A stretch of 64,000 bases of DNA from Fervidobacterium nodosum Rt17-B1 (lineage in GTDB: Bacteria; Thermotogota; Thermotogae; Thermotogales; Fervidobacteriaceae): contig NC_009718.1 in the NCBI RefSeq assembly GCF_000017545.1, positions 930,001 to 994,000 of the forward strand. Reading direction: 5' to 3'. Under the pieces are notes generated by a model. It worked only from the letters and a program-made list of their open reading frames with translations, had not been told where the DNA came from and searched no databases. Positions 1 to 7,272 of this stretch are shown here, in pieces. Both the position numbers and the translations under genes were made by a program. The number at the start of each line of letters is the position of its first letter. The stretch's first letter is position 1.

Positions 1-519
1 ATGAGACTCATCGCAAGCACTGTCTCCTCCACCAACGACAACAACATCTTTGTCTTTAAATAGATATCCATCACAAGCCGCGCAGTATGTAACCCCTCTG
101 CCTCTAAACTCTGCTTCACCTGGCACTCCAAGCTTTCTTGGCTCCGTTCCTGTAGCTATAATAAGTACTCTACCTTTTACCTTATTGCCATCATCTAACT
201 CAACAACCTTGTAATCACCATCTACGTAAACTTTTTGTGCGAACGCGTAGTGAATCTCTGCACCAAAATGTTTTGCATGGTCGGCAAACTTTTGCCCTAA
301 AGCTTGACCTTCTATACTTATCTCACCTGGCCAATTCTCTACAACATGGGTTTGTGTAACTGCTCCACCTTCGATAGCTTTTTCAATAACGAGAGCCGTT
401 AAGCCTGCTCTTCTTGCGTAAATTGCTGCGGTCAAACCTGCTGGTCCTGCACCAATTATAATCACATCGTAATATTCTTTAAGTTCACTTCCAGCTGAGC
501 CAATATCAAATAAACCCAT
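1..519 (-). CDS. trxB: Thioredoxin reductase, N-terminal part (runs off the window)
   Basis: NADPH- or ferredoxin-linked flavoenzyme that reduces thioredoxin-like proteins in the cytoplasm. The frame is open to the first base of the window, so 173 codons are present and the C-terminal part is missing. Visible: FAD-binding GAGPAG at residues 23-28, the redox-active disulfide CAAC at 146-149 followed by DGY, and the start of the second nucleotide-binding site (VVVGGGDSA). The ATG at 517-519 has an AGGAGG ribosome site. It lies downstream of the protein disulfide oxidoreductase gene on the same strand, and the pair probably forms an electron relay (inference). A terminator-like hairpin separates them, so trxB may also have its own promoter in the remaining 55 bases. 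Confidence 0.93.
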   Translation of the reverse strand, partial: MGLFDIGSAGSELKEYYDVIIIGAGPAGLTAAIYARRAGLTALVIEKAIEGGAVTQTHVVENWPGEISIEGQALGQKFADHAKHFGAEIHYAFAQKVYVDGDYKVVELDDGNKVKGRVLIIATGTEPRKLGVPGEAEFRGRGVTYCAACDGYLFKDKDVVVVGGGDSACDESH

Positions 520-570
520 ACAAATACCTCCTTTCGTTATTTTTTCTATAATTTTTGATAAAATTTCCTA

Positions 571-603
571 AAAATTCAGGGCACATAGAGTGCCCTGAAA
601 TGT
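571..603 (-). terminator. Intrinsic terminator after the protein disulfide oxidoreductase gene
   Basis: Perfect 10-bp stem (575-584 with 590-599, GC-rich core, 5-nt loop). On the minus strand it is followed by a short U-rich tail (ATTTTTAGG). It sits between the stop of the disulfide oxidoreductase gene and trxB. The U-run is short, so read-through into trxB is plausible. Confidence 0.65.
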
Positions 604-675
604 TTGGGGGATGGCTGGCCAATTAGCAACAGCTATCGGCTCATTAATTTAAATTGAGAAAATTACTAAGCCAAA

Positions 676-1326
676 TTATTCAGCCAAATCAAGAACTTGT
701 TGTAAAAATTGTGGTTCTGGATAAGCACCTATAAAGAACCTATCAGGATTTCTGTTGATAGCAATATGCGGAACTGAAGAAACTCCAAATTGTTCACTAA
801 GGTCGAAGAATTCATTCGCTTCAACAACTTCTGCCGTTACCTTGTCACTTGCAAGGGCCATATTATGTGCTGTTAAAGCCGCTCTTGGACAATATGGACA
901 CGTTGGTGTAACGAAAACACTGATTTTAACTGGTTTATCCAAGTTCTTCAACTTTTCAATAGTTTCAGGCGAAAGTTGTGGCTTTGCGCCTTTACCGAAT
1001 GTGATAATGTCTTGAATAAGGGTGCTAAATTCATGACCTGAAGGGATACCGTAAAACCTTACACCTCTATCTACTCCATCTGAAAGCGTAAGTATAAGGG
1101 CAGGTGCGTATTCAACATTGTATTCTTTACCCTTTTCGCTGTCTTTATGATATTTTTCGACAACAATCTTATCTGAAAGCTCTTTTACTTCATCAAGAAG
1201 TTGGCTTTCTAAATCACAGTATTCACAATCTTCTCCGTGGAAGAATAAAAGCTTCACTTCATTTTCTAACTCTTTTGCAAATAAATCAACCAAGTACTTC
1301 CTATCTTTTTCTGATAATAAACCCAT
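676..1326 (-). CDS. Protein disulfide oxidoreductase with two thioredoxin folds (PDO/glutaredoxin-like)
   Basis: Thermophile-type disulfide oxidoreductase of 216 residues built of two thioredoxin-fold units. Each unit has its own active site: CEYC at residues 34-37 and CPYC at 143-146. The cis-Pro loop SSVPHI is visible in the second unit. The family makes, breaks and shuffles protein disulfides in hyperthermophiles and is typically reduced by a thioredoxin reductase, which here is the next gene. I chose the ATG at 1326 because a GGAGGTG ribosome site precedes it by a few bases; the 28 extra upstream codons have no ribosome site and cover promoter-like sequence. Function is well supported by family; the pairing with trxB is inferred from position. 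Confidence 0.9.
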   Translation of the reverse strand: MGLLSEKDRKYLVDLFAKELENEVKLLFFHGEDCEYCDLESQLLDEVKELSDKIVVEKYHKDSEKGKEYNVEYAPALILTLSDGVDRGVRFYGIPSGHEFSTLIQDIITFGKGAKPQLSPETIEKLKNLDKPVKISVFVTPTCPYCPRAALTAHNMALASDKVTAEVVEANEFFDLSEQFGVSSVPHIAINRNPDRFFIGAYPEPQFLQQVLDLAE

Positions 1327-1403
1327 GTAAAACACCTCCAAATTCATGTTCGTTTTTATTATACACCACTTTTCCAGAATTAGGGTTACCTTAATGTTAA
1401 AAT

Positions 1404-1434
1404 TAGACAAAATTTGTCTATTTTTATTTTACCA
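1404..1434 (-). promoter_or_regulatory. Candidate promoter (-10) and overlapping palindrome upstream of the disulfide oxidoreductase gene
   Basis: On the minus strand an extended -10 (TGGTAAAAT, plus-strand 1426-1434) is followed by a perfect 8-1-8 palindrome, TAGACAAA-A-TTTGTCTA in plus-strand reading (1404-1420), which would cover the start point. A second -10-like TATAAT lies nearer the gene at 1358-1363. The palindrome has no loop, so an operator is more likely than a terminator. No regulator can be named. Confidence 0.4.
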
Positions 1435-1441
1435 TTTTCTC

Positions 1442-2209
1442 CTATGCCTCAATACCCAAGAACCAATTTTTAACAGCTTCCGTAACCGCTTCTTTCTCAA
1501 TATCGTTGCTTAACACATGACCGGAACGTTCAAACACCAAGAGTTTTCTTCTCTCTGATCGAATGTTATTATAAATAAATTCTGCAGCACTTAAGGGAAC
1601 AGTATTATCGTTTCTTGCCGCAACTACCAAGGTATCAGAAATAATTTGTGTAACACTTTTTCTTGAGATTTTCATCAACTTATAAAGCTCTGCGGCTTGT
1701 TTGGGCCAGTTGTAAGACCAGTATTCTTTTCTGAGATATTCCAAATCTGGATCCTCGTACTTTTCGTTATTTTCACGTGGCATTTTTTCTTTAAACAAGG
1801 CTAGCAAAGGTGTAAGTTTTATTCGATTATCAAATACATGCGTAGCGGCAGCTAATGTGACTAATTTTTTTGGTTTTAATTGAGCTGCCATGATGAGGCT
1901 AATTACTCCTCCCATAGATAGACCACAAATATATACTTCTTTACACATCCCTTGCAAATCATAATACGCATCAAAAGCTCTTCTTAGCCAATCGTCTGCG
2001 TTTGTCTTTAAGAAATCTTCTCCACATGTCCCATGACCAGGCAGTCTTGGCACGGAAACTGTAAAACCGGCTTTATTTAACTCGTTTGCCATATAAGAAA
2101 AATCGTGTGGTGAACCTGTATAACCATGGACTAACAATACCCCTATATCCCCACCTTTCAAGAATATAGGTTCTGAAATTTTTACTGTTTTGTAATTTCC
2201 AAAGTCCAA
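1442..2209 (-). CDS. Alpha/beta-hydrolase, carboxylesterase/monoacylglycerol lipase type
   Basis: Cytoplasmic serine hydrolase of about 255 residues, close in size and motifs to the Est30/thermostable carboxylesterase group. Visible: the oxyanion-loop HGYTG near the N-terminus, nucleophile elbow GLSMG, catalytic Asp in AARNDNTVP and catalytic His in SGHVLSND. The open frame extends to a TTG at 2224, but that codon has no ribosome site. GGGGGTGG starts right after it and sits 5 bases before a TTG at 2209, which I take as the start. A perfect extended -10 (TGGTATAAT, minus strand, 2255-2263) lies about 45 bases upstream. Substrate unknown, probably short-chain esters. Confidence 0.85.
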   Translation of the reverse strand: MDFGNYKTVKISEPIFLKGGDIGVLLVHGYTGSPHDFSYMANELNKAGFTVSVPRLPGHGTCGEDFLKTNADDWLRRAFDAYYDLQGMCKEVYICGLSMGGVISLIMAAQLKPKKLVTLAAATHVFDNRIKLTPLLALFKEKMPRENNEKYEDPDLEYLRKEYWSYNWPKQAAELYKLMKISRKSVTQIISDTLVVAARNDNTVPLSAAEFIYNNIRSERRKLLVFERSGHVLSNDIEKEAVTEAVKNWFLGIEA

Positions 2210-2254
2210 AGTAGCCACCCCCAAAATTTAATAAAATATAATATTATTCATTTA

Positions 2255-2263
2255 ATTATACCA
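2255..2263 (-). promoter_or_regulatory. Extended -10 promoter element for the esterase gene
   Basis: Minus-strand TGGTATAAT, an exact TGn-TATAAT extended -10, about 45 bases before the esterase start. No good -35 is visible at 16-18 bases. Confidence 0.5.
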
Positions 2264-2282
2264 CTTTATTCTCTTTTTTCCA

Positions 2283-3086
2283 TTATCTTGAAAGAATCAT
2301 AGAAACCAAAAGAAAAGAAAATGATGTTAAAACTATTGATGGACCTGGTGGAATGTCAAAATAATAAGCTAAAACAAAACCTATGATAGATGTAGAAAAA
2401 TTAAATATCGACGCTCTAAAAATCGCATTTTTTATGGATTTTGCGCGAAGTTTTGAGAATACTCCAGGTAAGACCAAAAAAGCCCCCATTACTATTACAC
2501 CAGCTAATTTTAACGATGCAACAACAACAAGTGATATACTAAGCAAAACAACAAATTTAATAATCTTAGTATTTATTCCATAAAACTGTGCCATCGCTTC
2601 GTCACTTATCCAATAAGATATTTCGTATAATTTCGATAGTATAACAATTACGGTAATAATTCCTATAACAGAAAGAAAGTAAATATCACCTTTTGAGATG
2701 AGTAAAAGATTACCAAAAAGATAAGACATAACATCTGTAGTATATTTATTTGTTTTAGAAAAAAGTATAATACCTACAGACATAAATACTGGCAAAAGCA
2801 TACCTATTATAGTACTCTCCGCCAATTGAGACGTTTGGTTAATCTGATATATCAAAAATGCAAAGAGCAACGTTGCAAACATGGCACCTACGAAGATGTT
2901 AAAATTCAAAATGAAAGCCAAAGCCACACCCGCGAAAATCGCATGCGCCAAACCATCGCCAACAAATTCCATCTTCTTGTAAACTATTATTGGTGAGACA
3001 AATCCGGTTAGTACAGATATAAGAACTGTTGATAAAAGCGAATATCTTAAAAATTCGTAAGTTAAAATATCTTTAATTAATTCCAT
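2283..3086 (-). CDS. Metal ABC transporter permease (ABC-3 family, zinc/manganese type)
   Basis: Integral-membrane channel subunit of 267 residues with about seven to eight hydrophobic segments. Conserved ABC-3 landmarks are present: FVGDGLAHAIFAG near residue 42 (contact with the ATPase) and the late DIPPGPSIVL loop. It is the last gene of a four-gene run (repressor, binding protein, ATPase, permease) with a 29-base gap after the ATPase gene. Zinc is the likeliest substrate given the histidine-rich partners and the Fur/Zur regulator; manganese is the alternative. The symbol znuB would be reasonable but metal specificity is inferred. Confidence 0.9.
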   Translation of the reverse strand: MELIKDILTYEFLRYSLLSTVLISVLTGFVSPIIVYKKMEFVGDGLAHAIFAGVALAFILNFNIFVGAMFATLLFAFLIYQINQTSQLAESTIIGMLLPVFMSVGIILFSKTNKYTTDVMSYLFGNLLLISKGDIYFLSVIGIITVIVILSKLYEISYWISDEAMAQFYGINTKIIKFVVLLSISLVVVASLKLAGVIVMGAFLVLPGVFSKLRAKSIKNAIFRASIFNFSTSIIGFVLAYYFDIPPGPSIVLTSFSFLLVSMILSR

Positions 3087-3115
3087 TTTTTATACACCTC
3101 TGGTTTTATTCTTTT

Positions 3116-3871
3116 TTACCCTTGATGTTCATTGTGTTCATGATAGTTATAATTTTTATCATGCCCACCATGTTCTTTTTCAAAGTGATTATCAGATCTT
3201 ATCCACAAGTCAAATTCGCCAAAGATTTTCTTAACTTCAGTTATATCAATTTCGGTTGTGGGACCGTGACAATGTAAAGTTTTATTCAAGCACATAACAT
3301 TTGTGCACTTTTCGAATATCATACCTATATCATGGCTCACCATTAATATCGTTATATTTTGTTCGGAAATAAGTTCACTTAGTAATTCGTAAAATCGTGC
3401 CTTCCCCATCTCGTCTACACCAGACTCTGGTTCATCTAAGATAAGAATATCTGGTTTCGCAACAAGCGCTCTTGCGAGCGCAGCACGCTGGTATTCTCCG
3501 CCTGAAAGTACACCAACCAATTTCTTACCGTAACCTTTTAAACCAACTCTTTCAAGAACTTTATCAACTTCTGATTTCCAATTTTCAGATTTTCTGATTG
3601 GTACCCTAACAAAATCATAAACAGAAATTGGAAATTCCCTATTAAATGAAGCTAACTGTGGTACGTAACCTACTTTGCCATTTATAACCACGCGTCCTTT
3701 GTAGGGTATAAGACCAATTAAAGCTTTAATAAGTGTCGATTTACCAGCCCCATTTGGACCTATTATGCCTACAAAATCTCCTTTTTTAACCTTAAAAGAC
3801 ACATTTTTCAAAATTTCAATATCTCCAAACTTTACCTCAAGTTTCTCAACTTCGATAGAATAATTTTTCAT
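3116..3871 (-). CDS. Metal ABC transporter ATP-binding protein with histidine-rich tail
   Basis: Cytoplasmic ATPase of the metal importer (251 residues). Visible: Walker A GPNGAGKST, signature LSGGEYQR, Walker B ILILDEP, and the switch His in MVSHD. The last 23 residues are a histidine-rich tail with six His, as seen in several zinc importers, which supports zinc as substrate. I use the ATG at 3871 (AAGGTGAT 5-10 bases upstream), about 10 bases after the stop of the binding-protein gene; the longer open frame would overlap that gene without a ribosome site. Confidence 0.92.
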   Translation of the reverse strand: MKNYSIEVEKLEVKFGDIEILKNVSFKVKKGDFVGIIGPNGAGKSTLIKALIGLIPYKGRVVINGKVGYVPQLASFNREFPISVYDFVRVPIRKSENWKSEVDKVLERVGLKGYGKKLVGVLSGGEYQRAALARALVAKPDILILDEPESGVDEMGKARFYELLSELISEQNITILMVSHDIGMIFEKCTNVMCLNKTLHCHGPTTEIDITEVKKIFGEFDLWIRSDNHFEKEHGGHDKNYNYHEHNEHQG

Positions 3872-3881
3872 AAATATCACC

Positions 3882-4778
3882 TTATTTACCGCTCTTTTTA
3901 CTAATAGCTGACTGCAAGACACGATATACTTCGTTAAACAATTCACTTATTTTCTGCGCTTTTATTTTAAAACCAAGCGGATCTAAAATCATGTATTCAG
4001 TTTTCAGTTCATTCGCGACAGTTTTTATAGAAGACTCATTAAATTGAGGCCCGACAAAAATCCCAAGTAATTTTTTTGACTTAGCTTTTTTTATTATCTC
4101 TTTTATATGAGAAGTGGAAGGTTCTTTACCATGTCCTTCCTCAACCGAAAGAACTTCTATACCATATTTATTAAATAAATACATAAAAGACGGATGCTCT
4201 AGAATAACAACAGAACCTTTTTGATTAGCTAAGAGTTTATCTAAATTCTTTGAAACAATCTTTAGAGAGGTTATAACTTTTTTAGCGTTATTTTCATAGT
4301 AAATTTTGTTTTTTGAATCAAGCTTGCTTATCTCTTGAACGATTTTGGGAATAATATAGTCAATAAGAAAATCTGGAGCCAACCAAACATGTGGGTTATA
4401 TCCAACTTCATGACTATTACCAATATCAGATCCATCCCCTTCCGAACCTTCTAATAATTTATCCTTAGGTATAAATTCGCCTAAATAAACAACATTTTTG
4501 TAATTCTTCAAATAAGAGTTATCAAGACATAAACCATTTGCAATTATTAAAGAAGCATTTGAAAGCACTTTTACGTCACTTATAGAAGGACTAAAAGTAT
4601 GCGGGTCACTCCCTGGTTTGATAAGTAACTGAATATTCAATCTATTTCCTGCAATTTCTTTTGCTATGAGATAATATGGGTTTATGGAAGTAACAACGGT
4701 AGGGACTTTATCCAAAGCAAATATTAAACCAGCTGTTAATATAAAAAGAAGAAATAAATATTTTATATCTTTTCTCAT
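3882..4778 (-). CDS. Metal ABC transporter substrate-binding protein (ZnuA/TroA cluster A-I)
   Basis: Exported metal-binding receptor of 298 residues with an N-terminal hydrophobic signal segment (residues 7-22). Family landmarks are visible: DPHTFSPS (first His ligand), NPHVWLAPDF (second His), LEHPSFMYLFNKYGIE, the VEEGHGKEPS region and a late ILDPLG segment. A short His/Asp/Gly-containing loop (DGSDIGNSHE) lies where zinc-binding members carry a metal-collecting loop. It is the second gene in the repressor-led operon, 20 bases after the repressor. Confidence 0.92.
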   Translation of the reverse strand: MRKDIKYLFLLFILTAGLIFALDKVPTVVTSINPYYLIAKEIAGNRLNIQLLIKPGSDPHTFSPSISDVKVLSNASLIIANGLCLDNSYLKNYKNVVYLGEFIPKDKLLEGSEGDGSDIGNSHEVGYNPHVWLAPDFLIDYIIPKIVQEISKLDSKNKIYYENNAKKVITSLKIVSKNLDKLLANQKGSVVILEHPSFMYLFNKYGIEVLSVEEGHGKEPSTSHIKEIIKKAKSKKLLGIFVGPQFNESSIKTVANELKTEYMILDPLGFKIKAQKISELFNEVYRVLQSAISKKSGK

Positions 4779-4798
4779 ATCTAAGACCTCCTTTTAAA

Positions 4799-5158
4799 TT
4801 ATTTTTGGCATTCTTTGCACAAGCCAGTAAAAAATACGAAGTGTTCTGAGATTTTGAATCCAAACTCTTTCTCAATATGTTCTTCGTACTCTTTCATATA
4901 GCATTCATCGAGAGGAAAGAATTTTCCACACTTTGTACATTGGAAAAAATGCTTATGTTCAGAATTTAAATAATAGTATTTAAAATCGTTTAAAACAAAG
5001 TATCTTACAACATTACTTGCGACCAAATAATCCAATGCTCTATAAACCGTTGTTAAACTTACTCCTTCCAAATTCCTTGACATCTCATAAGCCGTCATTG
5101 GCACATTTGATTTACTGAGCAATTCATATACCAATTGCCGATTCTTAGTCATTTTCAA
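4799..5158 (-). CDS. Fur-family metal-responsive repressor (Fur/Zur)
   Basis: DNA-binding repressor that uses a metal cofactor. The N-terminal winged helix carries SLTTVYRALDYL, the classic Fur recognition helix. The C-terminal dimerisation part has two CxxC pairs (CTKC and CKEC) forming a structural zinc site, and a His-rich HKHFFQC metal site. A TTG at 5158 and an ATG at 5152 are both possible starts; the GGGGGTGA at 5164-5171 best serves the TTG. It heads the metal-importer operon, whose promoter carries a Fur-type box, so it is probably autoregulated and most likely a Zur (inference from the genes it controls). Confidence 0.9.
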   Translation of the reverse strand: MKMTKNRQLVYELLSKSNVPMTAYEMSRNLEGVSLTTVYRALDYLVASNVVRYFVLNDFKYYYLNSEHKHFFQCTKCGKFFPLDECYMKEYEEHIEKEFGFKISEHFVFFTGLCKECQK

Positions 5159-5218
5159 TCTTTTCACCCCCATTAAATTTACTATGTTTATGATTGCTGA
5201 CACAATTATGTGTTGTTG

Positions 5219-5241
5219 AAAATGAAAATCATTTTCATTTT
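5219..5241. promoter_or_regulatory. Fur/Zur-type operator box
   Basis: Perfect 11-1-11 inverted repeat (AAAATGAAAAT-C-ATTTTCATTTT) that closely resembles the classical Fur box. It begins one base after the -10 of the repressor/importer promoter and covers the expected start point, so bound repressor would block transcription. Confidence 0.85.
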
Positions 5242-5270
5242 AATATACCATAATGAAATAATTAAGTCAA
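5242..5270 (-). promoter_or_regulatory. Promoter of the Fur/Zur-ABC importer operon
   Basis: Minus strand: -35 TTGACT (5265-5270), 17-bp spacer, -10 TATATT (5242-5247) preceded by TGG (extended -10). The Fur-type box follows immediately. Confidence 0.8.
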
Positions 5271-5299
5271 GAAAATCAGAAAAATTTTTTTGAACCTCT

Positions 5300-5328
5300 T
5301 GACACTTTTTACAGTGTATGGTATTATT
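5300..5328 (+). promoter_or_regulatory. Promoter of the tRNA cluster
   Basis: Consensus -35 TTGACA (5300-5305), 17-bp spacer, -10 TATTAT (5323-5328) preceded by TGG. It lies 38 bases before tRNA-Lys and is divergent from the metal-operon promoter 30 bases away. Confidence 0.85.
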
Positions 5329-5366
5329 CTTATCGGCACGTGTGAAAACGCGTTGTTCATAAAGGT

Positions 5367-5442
5367 GACCTGGTAGCTCAGCAGGTAGAGCACCTGACTT
5401 TTAATCAGGGGGTCGCGGGTTCGAATCCCGCCCGGGTCACCA
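5367..5442 (+). tRNA. tRNA-Lys (anticodon TTT)
   Basis: 76-nt cloverleaf with encoded CCA. The acceptor stem GACCTGG pairs with CCGGGTC, the anticodon loop CTTTTAA reads TTT, and the T-loop TTCGAAT is present. First gene of a four-tRNA cluster. Confidence 0.96.
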
Positions 5443-5451
5443 GAAATAGGT

Positions 5452-5541
<90 letters not shown>

Positions 5542-5567
5542 AAGGAAAGATAAAGCAACCAAACAGA

Positions 5568-5642
5568 GCGGGTGTAGCTCAGCGGTAGAGCACTTGCTTG
5601 CCAAGCAAGGGGTCGCGGGTTCGAAACCCGTCACCCGCTCCA
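5568..5642 (+). tRNA. tRNA-Gly (anticodon GCC)
   Basis: 75-nt tRNA with encoded CCA. Acceptor GCGGGTG pairs with CACCCGC and the anticodon loop contains GCC. Confidence 0.96.
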
Positions 5643-5682
5643 AAAAAGGGAAAAACTAAACTACCAAACTTTGCATTAGCTT

Positions 5683-5770
5683 GCCGAGGTGGCGGAATTG
5701 GCAGACGCACATGGTTGAGGGCCATGCGGTCATTGGGACCGTGCGGGTTCAAGTCCCGCCCTCGGCACCA
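5683..5770 (+). tRNA. tRNA-Leu (anticodon GAG)
   Basis: 88-nt class II tRNA with encoded CCA. Anticodon stem CATGG/CCATG encloses TTGAGGG, giving GAG. Confidence 0.96.
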
Positions 5771-5790
5771 GCTCAAATAATAAATCAAAA

Positions 5791-5824
5791 AATAGCGATG
5801 GTTTTCCCATCGCTATTATTTTCT
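5791..5824 (+). terminator. Terminator of the tRNA cluster
   Basis: Perfect 11-bp stem (5791-5801 with 5807-5817) followed by ATTTTCT. It lies 20 bases after tRNA-Leu(GAG) and before tmRNA. Confidence 0.85.
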
Positions 5825-5844
5825 AAGGCTTGGGATAAAATTTT

Positions 5845-6206
5845 GGGGGCGAACGGTTTCGACGGGGGTAGGCCTTCGCAGGAAGCGAGCCGAGGTTGCC
5901 CACCGTCCTCGTAAAAAAACGGTGGGGAAAAGATAAGTGCCAACGAATACGTTCCTCTTGCTGCTTAATTAGAATTGGCAGCCGTCCACTATGAGAGTTG
6001 GCTGGTCTCTCATAGTCGGGCGTGACCCTACCAGCCAGGTGTTCAGAACGCGCCTCGGGTTCTGAAACACCTTAACCACTGAGGCTAGCCAAACTAAAGC
6101 CTGTCTGTGGGCGTTAGTTTGGCGAAATTCAAAACACAGACTGCGCTCGGAGATGCTTGCGGTGGCTTACTTTCGGACGCGGGTTCGATTCCCGCCGCCT
6201 CCACCA
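5845..6206 (+). ncRNA. ssrA: tmRNA (ssrA)
   Basis: Transfer-messenger RNA that frees stalled ribosomes and tags the unfinished protein for degradation. The 5' end GGGGGCGAACGGTTTCGACGG and the 3' end GGTTCGATTCCCGCCGCCTC-CACCA form the tRNA-like part. The tag frame, starting with GCC near 5939, encodes ANEYVPLAA and a stop. Length is about 362 nt. A GATAAA -10-like element lies just upstream (about 5834-5839), but no good -35 is seen. Confidence 0.97.
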
Positions 6207-6342
6207 ATATTAGTAGATACTTAATTCAAAATAAAAATTGGAAATTAATTTTTAAAATTTTTGGGGTAAGTGGGAAGTATATCTATTTTTGCGACCTATC
6301 AGTCTCCTAGATTACCAGTTGTTCAAGTAAATGTAAAAAAAT
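6207..6342. other. AT-rich spacer after tmRNA
   Basis: No convincing gene. Short open frames here have no ribosome site and run out of the tmRNA. Confidence 0.5.
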
Positions 6343-6378
6343 AAAATTCCAGTAAAATAAAATTTTAACTGGAATTTT
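6343..6378. terminator. AT-rich hairpin, possible weak terminator
   Basis: Perfect 11-bp inverted repeat (6343-6353 with 6368-6378; AAAATTCCAGT/ACTGGAATTTT) with a 14-nt AT loop. It may end tmRNA transcription 137 bases downstream, but the stem is AT-rich and the U-run belongs to the stem itself. Confidence 0.4.
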
Positions 6379-6386
6379 GATGCTAA

Positions 6387-6530
6387 ATCTCTGGGAAATT
6401 TGCTGTTATCTTGACTACGATTACAATTACATTAATAGGAAGCCTCGCTGGGCTTTCGATTGAAGGGAACGTTCTAAACAATGTTGAGATTTATGGAAAA
6501 ACTTTCTTCGACTTATTTGATTATCTGGCT
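6387..6530 (+). pseudogene. Remnant of a sodium-dependent (NSS/SNF-type) symporter
   Basis: An open frame of 48 codons with no start translates to a hydrophobic helix (VILTTITITLIGSLAGLS) followed by NNVEIYGKTFFDLFDYLA. The pattern of a late helix, then a short loop and (I/F)-x-G-K-x-F-F-D-x-F-D-x-L recalls the middle of neurotransmitter:sodium symporter family proteins. A TAA closes the frame upstream, and the match ends exactly where a putative IS end (GGCTCTATAAT) begins at 6527. I read it as a fragment of a symporter gene split by the insertion; the rest is not found beyond the element. The family call rests on memory of the motif and needs a search. Confidence 0.4.
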
Positions 6531-7272
6531 CTATAATAAATATTGGGGTGGGTAAAAAGGAAAAAATATAGCACTTATTCTGAATGCCTGCTATAATAAA
6601 AACTGTTTTATGACAAAAAACACCCAAAAAGAAAGGAGGCATCCAGAATAAGTGCTCAAATCTAATTATATCACTGAACTTTTAAAATCGAAAGATATTA
6701 TTCTTCACCAAATGAATGAGAATGAAAGTGAAATAGAACTTCACATAAGTCAGGTACAAAAGCCCCACAAATGTCCTAAATGTGGTAATATTACAAGTAA
6801 GGTACATGATTATCACACACAGAAGGTAAAAGATGTACCTATAATGGGCAAGAAAACATATTTGATTATAAGAAAGAGAAGATATGTCTGCAAAGCATGT
6901 GGGAAGAAGTTTTTTGAACACATAAGTTTTTTAGGCAAATCTCAAAGGATGACAAATAGACTTGCAGCATATATTATAAGTCAACTTGGAAGTTTAACAA
7001 GTATGAAAGAGATAGCAAAACACACAAATGTTTCAGTGACAACAGTTATGAGATTGTTTGATAAAGTAAATCCAGGTCAAACTGTAGATGAGTTTTCTTC
7101 TGAAGCAATATGTGTAGACGAGTTTAAAGGCAATGCAGGTGGAGCAAAATATCAATGTATATTTGTAGATCCTGTAAAAGGGCAAATAATCGAGATTTTG
7201 AAAGATAGAAAGCAAAATATTTTAATTGAGTATTTTAAGAGGCTGAAAGGTAGAGATAAAGTAAAATATTTT
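6527..7272 (+). mobile_element. Truncated ISL3-family insertion sequence
   Basis: Probable left end at 6527 (GGCTCTATAATAAATATTGG..., resembling ISL3-type ends), a leader with a long inverted repeat, and a transposase gene that stops matching the family at about 7272. The right half of the transposase and the right terminal repeat are missing, so the copy cannot move on its own. Confidence 0.65.
6570..6656 (+). promoter_or_regulatory. Transposase leader: long inverted repeat over the ribosome site, with an internal extended -10
   Basis: Arms 6570-6589 and 6637-6656 are inverted repeats matching at 19 of 20 positions. The right arm covers part of the ribosome site (GGAGG, 6635-6639) and the GTG start (6652). 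The loop contains TG-C-TATAAT (6589-6597), an exact extended -10. A transcript started here would lack the left arm and be translatable, whereas read-through transcripts from outside would fold the start into a hairpin. Confidence 0.6.

Noticed and set aside
5791-5841. A full promoter for tmRNA
   Set aside because: Only a -10-like GATAAA preceded by TGG is visible. The -35 position would fall in the tRNA terminator stem (CGCTAT), so no full promoter is claimed.
5579-5914. Open frames of 60-77 codons across the tRNA cluster on both strands
   Set aside because: They lie wholly over tRNA genes and the tRNA terminator, have no ribosome site and only reflect the GC-rich tRNA sequence.
6107-6310. 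Open frame of 67 codons starting in tmRNA
   Set aside because: It begins inside the structured tmRNA and has no ribosome site.
6427-6642. Minus-strand frame of 71 codons over the symporter remnant and IS leader
   Set aside because: No ribosome site and no protein-like pattern; it crosses the IS boundary.
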